Assembly: GCF_900103005.1 (NCBI RefSeq)
Contig: NZ_FMWL01000006.1
Location: 62,001 to 126,000 of the forward strand
Direction: 5' to 3'
DNA length: 64,000 nt
Source: Acidaminobacter hydrogenoformans DSM 2784
GTDB taxonomy: Bacteria; Bacillota; Clostridia; Peptostreptococcales; Acidaminobacteraceae
Shown here: piece after piece, positions 1-7,870 of the stretch
Numbering within the stretch: position 1 is the stretch's first letter
Layout of the letters: each line of letters starts with the position of its first letter
Program-made: the position numbers and the translations under genes
Notes under the pieces: generated by a model
Seen by the model: only the letters and a program-made list of their open reading frames with translations
Database searches by the model: none
What the model was told of the DNA's origin: nothing

Positions 1-1081
1 GGAGCTCCAGCCTCAGCACATTGTCCTCAGAGGTCGCCTGCTGGGCACCATAGAGATTTTCCGCCGGTGCCAGGCTGTTGATCGTCGCTAAGATCCGCTT
101 GTAGATGAGGCCCTCCAGAGCCGTATTCATGGAGGTCACAACGCCGGCTATAATGACTACGACCACAAGTGTAACCTTCCAGCGCTTGAACAGTTCCCGG
201 CGGAACATAATCAGCATGACGACAGCAGCCACAGAAACGCCTATGATGCCTGCCCTGGATCTGGAGCCAAAGAGATTGGCCATGCTCAGAGCGAAGAGCG
301 CCGTCACCAGAAGCTTGTGCCGGAGGTCGTGAATGAAAAAGACCAGGGTTAGAAGCAGCGGCGCCAGGAGCGCAATGAAGCTTCCCATGTAGTTTGAGTT
401 TTGCAGGGTACTGTAGATCTGCGTTTCCGCCATTCTAATGGTGATCTCCGCACCGGATTTCAAGTACTGCATAGGTACAATGAGGGTCTTGCCAATTTCC
501 GTTTTGAACAGGTCCATTTTAAAGAACTGAAAGATGCCTATGGTTCCAACCACAGCAACAGAAAAGTACAGGCCCTTGAGAAGAAGCTTAAGCTGCTTTT
601 CGTCATAGGTATATTTTGAACCTATAAACAGGATGAGCATGTAAGACCACAGGACTAAAGCACCTTCATATCTGCCTCTGAAGCCCCAGAAAGACAGGCT
701 GACGAATTCAGATAACACCGCTGAGAAAAGCACCGTCACCATAAAGACTAAGATGCTCAGGTCCAAAGGCTTTTTCTCATGAGGATTGCCATGGGAGGAT
801 CGATCAAAGACAAATACCGCAGTCATCAAGAAGGTGATTGATATCAAAATTCTGCTTTTGTAATAAGAGAAAAAGTCATAGTCGACGTCACTCACCCATG
901 GACTCTCTGCATAGGCGGTGAGGTCAACGACCTTCAGCCGAACAATGATGGGAATGATGGCGAGGATCAAAAATAAAGCGATCATAATCCCTTTACTTGC
1001 ACCTGGCGTCCTTGGGGTGCGTGAGGTCTTAATTTTATTTTTAGTTTTTGCCGATGGATTTTTGGAGTGTGCTTTTTTCAA
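1..1081 (-). CDS. O-antigen ligase / Wzy-like polysaccharide polymerase (C-terminus cut by window edge)
   Basis: The reading frame runs off the left edge; about 360 codons are visible. It starts at a TTG eight bases after an AGGAGGG ribosome site (1090-1096). The N-terminus is basic, followed by a first membrane span (MIALFLILAIIPIIV) and several more hydrophobic spans. The stretch QNSNYMGSFIALLAPLLL and the later SRSRAG turn are typical of the O-antigen ligase/polymerase (Wzy_C) family, which joins lipid-linked or secreted surface-glycan units at the outer face of the membrane. Its neighbours, a Wzz-like protein, an EpsC-like enzyme and S-layer proteins, fit surface polysaccharide assembly. 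Family assignment is by motif and topology only; the substrate cannot be told. Confidence 0.72.
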   Translation of the reverse strand, partial: MKKAHSKNPSAKTKNKIKTSRTPRTPGASKGIMIALFLILAIIPIIVRLKVVDLTAYAESPWVSDVDYDFFSYYKSRILISITFLMTAVFVFDRSSHGNPHEKKPLDLSILVFMVTVLFSAVLSEFVSLSFWGFRGRYEGALVLWSYMLILFIGSKYTYDEKQLKLLLKGLYFSVAVVGTIGIFQFFKMDLFKTEIGKTLIVPMQYLKSGAEITIRMAETQIYSTLQNSNYMGSFIALLAPLLLTLVFFIHDLRHKLLVTALFALSMANLFGSRSRAGIIGVSVAAVVMLIMFRRELFKRWKVTLVVVVIIAGVVTSMNTALEGLIYKRILATINSLAPAENLYGAQQATSEDNVLRLEL

Positions 1082-1167
1082 CGGGTGTTCCCTCCTGATT
1101 GTCAAACTGTGAAGATCTACCAATATCTTACCAAACTTATGGCTTCACTGAAATGCTAAGTGGGTTA

Positions 1168-1220
1168 AAAACAAAGAAAAAAGGTTGAAGCTTTGAGGCA
1201 GACCCTCAAAAGCTTCAACC
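1168..1220 (-). terminator. Rho-independent terminator after the first SLH gene
   Basis: An inverted repeat (GGTTGAAGC at 1183 pairing with GCTTCAACC ending at 1220, extended by TTTGAGG/CCTCAAA) is followed on the minus strand by a T-rich tract (1170-1182). It lies 22 bases past the stop of the SLH protein. Confidence 0.85.
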
Positions 1221-1242
1221 CTCTTAAATTAACTCGATAGAA

Positions 1243-4035
1243 TTATAGATCTTCGCCTTGCTCCAAAGCGTCTGTCTTAGAGAAGCTTTCCAGCATAAGG
1301 CCTTCGAGGTCTGCAATGCCAGCTGCTTCGTTGTAGTAGACGTTGGTATTGATTGTGAAGTCGGATTCATCCTCATCAGAGGTCAAGAGAATGCTGCGAT
1401 CTCCATACTTTGTAGCGGTATCAAGAGTGCCACTGGTTGTGGTGAAGCCGTTTTTGCCGGATGGGGCGAAGGTGCCGCCTTCAAGCTCTTCCGTCAGTAC
1501 AACCAGAATTTCATCTGAGTTAATAAAGTAAACTTCTTCAACTTCCGGTGGTGCTGCGTCGACAAGGACGTTGTCATATTCTTCAACGACTTCGTTGTAC
1601 TGATTTTTCGATGATTGATCAATGATCGCAAAAGCAATATCATCACCATCATCCACAGATTTTGCATCTGTATCCACCTTGCTGGCAAGGGTGAAAGTCA
1701 GTACGGTATTTCCATCACTATTAACTGAGGAAGAGACTCTCGTTACAGTGAGCTTCTCGTCTGCGTCGTAGCCGTTGTCACCGTTCTCATCCGCATAGAC
1801 AACAAAGTCTGAGTTATCAATGCTCGTGAGTCGATCTTCGAAAGTAACCTCAACCTTAGTTGAAGATACCAATTCTGCGGATTCTACGCGAACAAGTCCT
1901 GCATCATCAATCGTCAATTCATTGACCATAGCTATAGTATAGTTGCCAGCTGCGTCTGCAACTCTTCCAATTTCGAGCTTGTAGCTTTGATCGTCTTGAA
2001 GGTCGAGGCTGTCTTCAGGGATCTTTATCTCGACAGCCTTATTGCTTTCAATCATAGTGATCGTAACATCATCAAGCTCTGAAAGGAAATCATCATCCTC
2101 AAGCACGTATTTCTCAAGATCATTGACGGCATATTTGCCTGATGTCGCCATAGCTTCACCAAAACGTACGACTATGATTTGAACATCCGCATCCGGATTG
2201 TACAGTTTGGCGCTGAAATCAGAAGCAATTGGATCTGTCATATCCGTGACAGTGAACGATCTCGTTACTTTAGTAATTTCATTGCCAGATAAGTCTTCGA
2301 CATCTTGAACAACAAGCTTGTAAGTGCCAAGAAGTGGTTCATCAAAGCGAAGCGTTACAGTATCCGTATCGTCCCCAGTGCCTCTGACAGCACTGTCGAT
2401 CATATCCTCAAGCTCTGAGCCAGAGCTGTTTTGAAGAACATAGTTCTCAAGGTCTTCAGCGGAGTCTTCATCTACTGTTTCGCTAAAGATCAGTTCAATC
2501 TCTTCTTCGTCAATGACGCTGATGCCAGTAAGCGTTGGCTTTACTTCGTCAGCAGCGACTTTGACAAGGATTGTCAACTTATTGTTTTCATTATCCCAAA
2601 GGTCCATAAAGGTATCTGCTAAAACATAGAGATAAGCATTGCCTTCAGGCATCTCATTCGATGCAAAATTAAGCTTCAGTTCTTTTCCGTCAATGTCATC
2701 AGCGGAGATTGGCGCAGCGAGATTGCTGCCATTCGTATGATAGATGCTGGAGCTCGCTTCATAATCATCCGTTAAAACAATATCTTCATTGAAGATTAAG
2801 GTAACGCCTGTCTTTGATACATCTTTGTAGCCCGAAACCGTTGGCGGCGTCGTATCTACAACAACGCGAACGTCAAAAGTCGTTGCGCTTGTCTTGAATC
2901 CAGCGAAGTCTTCGATCCCGCTGCCTACAGCGACTTCGATTGTACCCGCTTCAAGCTCTGCATAAAGCTCCACATTAACTTCTGTGTTATTGTTCATCAG
3001 GTTAACGCCTCTGATAAACATGTCCCCATCTTCTACTTCAAAGTCGCTAGCGCTTACGGTTGCAGGATTGACCGGCTCACTAAAGATGACTTTAATGGTT
3101 TCTTTGCCAACCACTGCTGCGGATGTCGCAACTGGCGGTTTTGTGTCAAAGAAATTGAAGTCAAAGTCCGCTTCTACAGGAAGGATCTCTTCTTTGATGG
3201 TGAGGTTCGCTTGGGCTTGTTGCTCAACCGGCTCTTCGAAAGTAATGGTTACAACCTTATCATTGACCGTGATGTCATCGATCACTACTGGATCATCATT
3301 CATATCCAGAAGCTCGTCACCATCCTGGTCTTCGAAAATGTAGTTGTCAACGTTGACAAGCGCATCTTCATCAGCCCAAGTATTAGCGTTGAACTCAACC
3401 AGGACCTGAATCAAACCGTTCGCTTTGACGGACTGTATCTTAAGTGGCACGGTGCCCATAATGCCAAGGGTCTCACCAAGGGTTTTAGTCTCGCCCTTCA
3501 TCTTGGTGTTTAGAGTGCGCATCATAACGCGGAACAAGTCGCCTCTTAAGATATCCTCAGCTGGCTCAACATCAACATCATCAAAAAGGTCGAGCTGGGT
3601 TGCTTTTTGGAAAGCGTTTGTCCAAGTAAAGTCCGTATCAGCAATGTAGCCAAGGGTCTTCAGCATGAAGACGGCGGCTTGCTGAGCAGTGTGCTTCATT
3701 TCATAGCCAAACTCATTGTTGCCCATGCCGCTGGTCCAGCCGCGCATTTGAGCATAAGCGACATAGCGCTCTGCCCAGTGGTTGTTCCCGTCTGTAAAGG
3801 TTGATTTAAGTTTGTAGTTTTCTGCTTCATCAAATTCGCCCAGCATTCTGGCGAGAATGACCATCATCTCCGAACGCGTGAGATACTTGTCTTCCATCAG
3901 GTTCCCGTAGGTGTCACCCTTAAGCAAGCCTAAGTCGCGAAGCTCCTCGCCCGCTGTCTTTGTGGCTGCCATGGATGCTGGCATGATGCCAATCAATAGC
4001 ATCACGACCATGATTAGCGCGATAAATCTCTTCAT
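1243..4035 (-). CDS. S-layer homology protein with Ig-like repeats
   Basis: Secreted cell-surface protein of about 930 residues. A signal peptide (MKRFIALIMVVMLLIGIMP, cut after SMAA) is followed by SLH repeats over roughly residues 30-200 (LTRSEMMVILARMLG, HTAQQAAVFMLKTLGY, LRGDLFRVMMRTLN), which anchor proteins non-covalently to secondary wall polymers. The rest is a series of bacterial Ig-like units marked by repeated VEVTFSE / TVTLRFDEPL strands and acidic loops such as DQDGDE that could bind calcium. The ATG at 4035 is preferred to an in-frame TTG at 4041 because GAGGAGG lies 10 bases before it, as in the paralogue at 7871-10831. A TATAAT is present about 80 bases upstream (near 4113). 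Probably an S-layer or S-layer-associated protein; which one cannot be decided. Confidence 0.88.
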   Translation of the reverse strand: MKRFIALIMVVMLLIGIMPASMAATKTAGEELRDLGLLKGDTYGNLMEDKYLTRSEMMVILARMLGEFDEAENYKLKSTFTDGNNHWAERYVAYAQMRGWTSGMGNNEFGYEMKHTAQQAAVFMLKTLGYIADTDFTWTNAFQKATQLDLFDDVDVEPAEDILRGDLFRVMMRTLNTKMKGETKTLGETLGIMGTVPLKIQSVKANGLIQVLVEFNANTWADEDALVNVDNYIFEDQDGDELLDMNDDPVVIDDITVNDKVVTITFEEPVEQQAQANLTIKEEILPVEADFDFNFFDTKPPVATSAAVVGKETIKVIFSEPVNPATVSASDFEVEDGDMFIRGVNLMNNNTEVNVELYAELEAGTIEVAVGSGIEDFAGFKTSATTFDVRVVVDTTPPTVSGYKDVSKTGVTLIFNEDIVLTDDYEASSSIYHTNGSNLAAPISADDIDGKELKLNFASNEMPEGNAYLYVLADTFMDLWDNENNKLTILVKVAADEVKPTLTGISVIDEEEIELIFSETVDEDSAEDLENYVLQNSSGSELEDMIDSAVRGTGDDTDTVTLRFDEPLLGTYKLVVQDVEDLSGNEITKVTRSFTVTDMTDPIASDFSAKLYNPDADVQIIVVRFGEAMATSGKYAVNDLEKYVLEDDDFLSELDDVTITMIESNKAVEIKIPEDSLDLQDDQSYKLEIGRVADAAGNYTIAMVNELTIDDAGLVRVESAELVSSTKVEVTFEDRLTSIDNSDFVVYADENGDNGYDADEKLTVTRVSSSVNSDGNTVLTFTLASKVDTDAKSVDDGDDIAFAIIDQSSKNQYNEVVEEYDNVLVDAAPPEVEEVYFINSDEILVVLTEELEGGTFAPSGKNGFTTTSGTLDTATKYGDRSILLTSDEDESDFTINTNVYYNEAAGIADLEGLMLESFSKTDALEQGEDL

Positions 4036-4206
4036 AATCAAAATTCCTCCTCTTAAATAAGGTTCAATCTAAATAGCTGGTTGTGTAAAGAGAAGACTCG
4101 TACTCTTATATTATACCCTTAAAAACAGGGTTATTTCGTCGTTTTGACAAATGATATCGAATTGTAAGACAAGATTAAGAAAACCTTAATAGAACAGTTT
4201 TTGATT

Positions 4207-6057
4207 TTATCCTGCTGGCTGGTCCTGGTAAGTTGGGACGATTGTTCTTAGAATCTGCTTAAGTGCTTGATCACTTTCCTCGTCAATCATATCTTCAAGC
4301 TGGTTTAACTGGGTTTTTAGCTGTTCTGGACTAACCGCAAGAGGTCTTCCAATATAAATCTTATCATGACGTGTTTCAAGAAGACCTTCTTCTTTAAGAA
4401 GCAGCTCTTCGTAGAGCTTTTCCCCCGGTCTGAGACCTGTAATTTCAATTTCCATATCTTCGTAAGGGATGAAGCCTGAAAGCCGTATAAGGTCCTCTGC
4501 CAACGTCAAAATCTTGACAGGTTCACCCATATCCAATATAAAGATCTCGCCGCCCTTCGCCATGGCACCGGCCTGAAGGACCAACTGAGCTGCTTCTGGT
4601 ATGGTCATGAAGTAACGCGTGATATCCGGATGGGTGACCGTTACCGGGCCACCTGCTTCAATTTGTTGCTTGAACAGCGGTATGACACTGCCATTGCTGC
4701 CAAGGACATTCCCAAATCTGACCGCAACAAATTCCGTCTTGCTGACAGGATTCTGGGTCTGAATCAGCATTTCACAGATGCGTTTTGTAGCACCCATGAC
4801 GTTGGTTGGGTTGACAGCTTTATCTGTTGAGATTTGAACAAAGGTCTCCACGTGATATTGATCTGATAATTCTACAAGATTTTGTGTCCCAAAGACATTA
4901 TTCTTAATCGCTTCATAAGGGCTTTCTTCCATGAGGGGCACGTGCTTATGGGCCGCAGCATGAAAAATGACTCGAGGCTGATACTGCGCAAAGATTTTCT
5001 CAATCCGTTTTCTATCTCTTATAGAGGCAATTAAGACCTCTACGGGGACTGCAATTTTATTTTTATCCGTACTGCGCTTTAACTCATGCTGAATTTGAAA
5101 AAGTCCATTTTCATTGATATCAAGGAGAATAAGTTGCTGAGGCTTATATTTCACTATTTGTCTCGCTAACTCTGAACCTATGGATCCGGCGCCGCCGGTA
5201 ACCATGACGGTCTTACCTGAGAGCAGCGCTTGCAAATCACCAATATCTAGATTAACCTCGTCCCGACCGAGCAGATCTTCGATTTCAATATTTCGAATCT
5301 CCGAGATGCTGACCTGACCATTGATGAGCTCATAGACACCAGGCAGTATCTTGAGTTCGCAATCTGTCTTTTTACATTCATGAACGATCGCAGCAATATC
5401 TCGCTTAGACGCGGATGGAATCGCAATAATGATTTCATCTATATGCTTACTCTTGGCAGTACGGGATATTTCTTTTGTTCCTGCCCTTACTGTAACACCT
5501 TGAATGCTCTTGCCCCACTTCATACTGTCATCATCCATGGCAATAACAGGCTTCATATTAAGATCCCTGTGGCGTTTTAGCTCCTTGATCACCAAGGCCC
5601 CAGCATCACCAGCTCCAACGATCATGACGCGTTTCTTAATGGACCGTTTAAAAATACTCCCTTGATTTTTCATCCGCCTCATCATTCTGTAGCTCAACCT
5701 GACGCCACCAATAAACATAACGTCAAGAATTGAAACAATGATGTAAATACTCCGAGGGATTCGAGTTTCAAGCAAGAATAAAAACGACAGCATGACTGTA
5801 TTGGCTACCACTGAAGCAGCGGATATCTTGAGCAACTCTTCAATGGACGCGTATTCCCACAGACTGTTGTATAGACCAAACAGGAAAAGCACCACAATTT
5901 TTATAATAATGACGTTAACCAGGAAACGATCTGCCAAATCAAAATATTCTGCTGGAAATGTACCTTCAAAGCGAATGAGAAAGGACAAGAAGAGTGAAAG
6001 TACTAGCAGTCCAACATCCACTGCCACTAAATATGCTGTTCTGATTCTGCGTTTCAC
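4207..6057 (-). CDS. EpsC/CapD-type nucleotide-sugar 4,6-dehydratase/epimerase, membrane-anchored
   Basis: 616 residues with GTG start after GAAGGTGG. Four hydrophobic segments in residues 10-120 anchor the protein. A first Rossmann motif (VGAGDAGALVIKEL, about 147-160) is followed by the catalytic short-chain dehydrogenase domain with TGGAGSIG at 287-294. The usual YxxxK active site reads MGATKR (Met421, Lys425), the Tyr-to-Met change known for the large CapD/PglF/WbpM class. These enzymes convert UDP-GlcNAc to a 4-keto-6-deoxy sugar, the first step to sugars such as bacillosamine or QuiNAc used in capsule or glycoprotein glycans. It is followed by about 165 non-coding bases and then an SLH gene, and preceded by a Wzz-like gene. 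Exact substrate is inferred from the family. Confidence 0.9.
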   Translation of the reverse strand: MKRRIRTAYLVAVDVGLLVLSLFLSFLIRFEGTFPAEYFDLADRFLVNVIIIKIVVLFLFGLYNSLWEYASIEELLKISAASVVANTVMLSFLFLLETRIPRSIYIIVSILDVMFIGGVRLSYRMMRRMKNQGSIFKRSIKKRVMIVGAGDAGALVIKELKRHRDLNMKPVIAMDDDSMKWGKSIQGVTVRAGTKEISRTAKSKHIDEIIIAIPSASKRDIAAIVHECKKTDCELKILPGVYELINGQVSISEIRNIEIEDLLGRDEVNLDIGDLQALLSGKTVMVTGGAGSIGSELARQIVKYKPQQLILLDINENGLFQIQHELKRSTDKNKIAVPVEVLIASIRDRKRIEKIFAQYQPRVIFHAAAHKHVPLMEESPYEAIKNNVFGTQNLVELSDQYHVETFVQISTDKAVNPTNVMGATKRICEMLIQTQNPVSKTEFVAVRFGNVLGSNGSVIPLFKQQIEAGGPVTVTHPDITRYFMTIPEAAQLVLQAGAMAKGGEIFILDMGEPVKILTLAEDLIRLSGFIPYEDMEIEITGLRPGEKLYEELLLKEEGLLETRHDKIYIGRPLAVSPEQLKTQLNQLEDMIDEESDQALKQILRTIVPTYQDQPAG

Positions 6058-6126
6058 TTTACCACCTTCTCATAAATCAACTTTTGATGTCTAACCTTTG
6101 CTGATCTCGAATATTATAAAATTATC

Positions 6127-7185
6127 TTAGCTGTTCTTCCAGTAGGCTTTGAAGAGTCCCATGAATACGCCCAGCATCATACCTAATACTAATCCAATGG
6201 CCATATTTAAAGCTTTTCTCGGCGCTACAGGACTATCCGGCTGGTATGGTTTTGAGGTAACAAAGACATTTTGTGCCATGACATCCAGCTTGCCATTCAG
6301 TAGCTGTGATTCATTTTCTGTAGTAATCAAGCTGTTGTAATTCTCAAGCTCTTTACTCAACTCACCAAGCAATTCATTTTTATTATTAAGGCTTTGTCTC
6401 AAATTGATCAGCTCAACCTCAGTATTGACCACTTGAGCCTCCACATTAAAATAGCTGTCATTTTTAATTTCCTCAGTCATAACATCATCAGACAGGCTGG
6501 CTAAATCAAGGTTTCTACGGTCTGCGTAGGCTGCTGCTGCAATGGGGTCTGAGGAAAGCATTTTTTGTAGCGTAATAACAGGCTCCAAAGTGCTGAGCAA
6601 AACACTTGTTTCTGCCAAAATGGCTTCTTTATATTCAATGGAATTATTTAAGCTTTCAATCTGTGATTGATAATCGAAAATAAAACTCTCCAGAGCTTGT
6701 TTCTTATAAGTCAATCTTAAGCTGTCAACGTATTGATTGATTAAGTCGTTATTGATCTGATAGGCCATCTCCGGGTCTTCGTTCTTGACTGTGACTTGAA
6801 AACGATTGGCATCCTTATCCTGGGTTATAGTAATCATATTTTTAAAAGATTTGCTTGAAATATCAAAACCATGCTTCGCTATGATGCGGTCAGAAACCTC
6901 ATTACTATAGATAAACTGTATGTAGTCATTAATGTTTTCTGAAGGGAACGTATAGGTACCATATGGTGTAGAAGTTTCAACAGGCTTCTTAATAATCAAG
7001 ACACTTGTTGTTTCATATTGAGGACTCGCAATCACAAAGGTATAAATCCCCGTTAAAACAACCGTAACCGCTAAGATAACAGCGATCAGCTTACGCTCAC
7101 TCCATATGGAAAGAATCAACTCCTTAAGGCTGATCTCATCATAGTCATTATGATTCATTTCATGTCTTTCACTCGAATTCTGCAT
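6127..7185 (-). CDS. Wzz/polysaccharide chain-length determinant-like protein
   Basis: 352 residues, ATG start with GGAGG five bases upstream. Topology is diagnostic: one membrane span near the N-terminus (KLIAVILAVTVVLTGIYTF, about 32-50), a long periplasm-like coiled-coil-rich loop (residues 55-320), and a second span near the C-terminus (MAIGLVLGMMLGVFMGLF) preceded by the proline-rich PYQPDSPVAPRK motif of Wzz/YveK co-polymerases. Such proteins set glycan chain length and partner with a tyrosine kinase and a Wzy polymerase. No kinase domain is fused and none is seen nearby. The gene lies 69 bases upstream of the EpsC-like gene in the same orientation, so the two are probably co-transcribed. 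Confidence 0.88.
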   Translation of the reverse strand: MQNSSERHEMNHNDYDEISLKELILSIWSERKLIAVILAVTVVLTGIYTFVIASPQYETTSVLIIKKPVETSTPYGTYTFPSENINDYIQFIYSNEVSDRIIAKHGFDISSKSFKNMITITQDKDANRFQVTVKNEDPEMAYQINNDLINQYVDSLRLTYKKQALESFIFDYQSQIESLNNSIEYKEAILAETSVLLSTLEPVITLQKMLSSDPIAAAAYADRRNLDLASLSDDVMTEEIKNDSYFNVEAQVVNTEVELINLRQSLNNKNELLGELSKELENYNSLITTENESQLLNGKLDVMAQNVFVTSKPYQPDSPVAPRKALNMAIGLVLGMMLGVFMGLFKAYWKNS

Positions 7186-7366
7186 ATCTTCCTCCAGCTT
7201 TTCCTTTGGATTTTATTCTAAAACAGCCAATCTGCTTTTAGCACTATTACAGTTTACCATAGTTTAACAGCGCAATACAGCCATTTGCATTCAATTTAAT
7301 AGTTCTGTTAATTTTAAATCAGGCAACAAAAATGTGAGGGTTACTGATTTCATTAGACATGAAGAA

Positions 7367-7401
7367 AGACTCTTCAAACGAATTGGGTGTTTGAAGAGTC
7401 T
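7367..7401. terminator. Perfect 13-bp hairpin, possible terminator
   Basis: AGACTCTTCAAAC (7367-7379) pairs perfectly with GTTTGAAGAGTCT (7389-7401). T-rich tracts on either side are weak, so termination is only possible, not shown. It lies upstream of the Wzz-like gene in a gap of about 685 bases. Confidence 0.45.
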
Positions 7402-7524
7402 GATTTATTTCACTCCGTTCAACAACGGATCGATAAAAGTGTTAACTCTACGCTTGTCGGTTGAATGACTGTCTTAATTCAGATTCAAATTGAATTGAAA
7501 ACAATTTCACCATCTTCGCTATTT

Positions 7525-7633
7525 GTACCTGTCACCCAAGCCCGTCTTTTACTCTGACTTTTCTCTACATGCCTTGCAATCACTACATAAAATTATTAAC
7601 AACTTCCGCAATTTCACTGACGGTGACAGGTAC
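7525..7633. repeat. REP-like unit with 12-bp inverted ends
   Basis: GTACCTGTCACC (7525-7536) and GGTGACAGGTAC (7622-7633) are perfect inverted copies 85 bases apart. The GTGACAGGTAC core resembles the GGGGACAGGCAC core of the other REP-like loci in the window, so this may be a divergent member. The gap 7186-7870 holds this unit, a group II intron remnant and terminators; no convincing gene. Confidence 0.55.
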
Positions 7634-7639
7634 AGGCCA

Positions 7640-7802
7640 TCGACAGGCCATCTTGCGGTTTCTGTTCGTCGGCCCGGGACTTTGCCTCCGGCTTCCTTCA
7701 GACTCCACCTCGCGATGGTCGCCCTTGCCTTCAGCTAACGCTTCCTGCTACCGAGCGCGTAGTGGACTTGCACCACCAAGTTATTGCCCATGGGGGGCGC
7801 AA
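7640..7802 (-). mobile_element. Group II intron 5' end remnant
   Basis: Read on the minus strand from 7802, the sequence follows the usual bacterial group II intron 5' region: TGCGCCC at the splice end, GGTGCAAGTCCAC, TAGCTGAAGGCAAGGGCG, GAGGTGGAGTCTGAAGG, AAGCCGG and GACGAACAGAAACCGCA. The canonical GTGCG start reads TTGCG. Only about 160 bases of domain I are present; the rest of the ribozyme and the reverse transcriptase gene are missing, so it is a dead fragment. It ends against the REP-like unit at 7525-7633. Identification is from remembered consensus, not a covariance search. Confidence 0.65.
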
Positions 7803-7803
7803 T

Positions 7804-7840
7804 ACAAAAATGGCCCCTGTCAAATTGACAGAGGCCATTT
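7804..7840 (-). terminator. Terminator after the second SLH gene
   Basis: AAATGGCC..TGTCAA pairs with TTGACAGAGGCCATTT (7808-7840), followed on the minus strand by TTTTTG. It lies 30 bases past the stop of the SLH gene. Confidence 0.85.
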
Positions 7841-7870
7841 CTAATACATTTATTCTAAATCTTTCCTCAA

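Noticed and set aside
7523..7844. Short plus-strand open frames of 71-91 codons
   Set aside because: They read through the group II intron remnant and the REP-like unit; no start signals and no domain.
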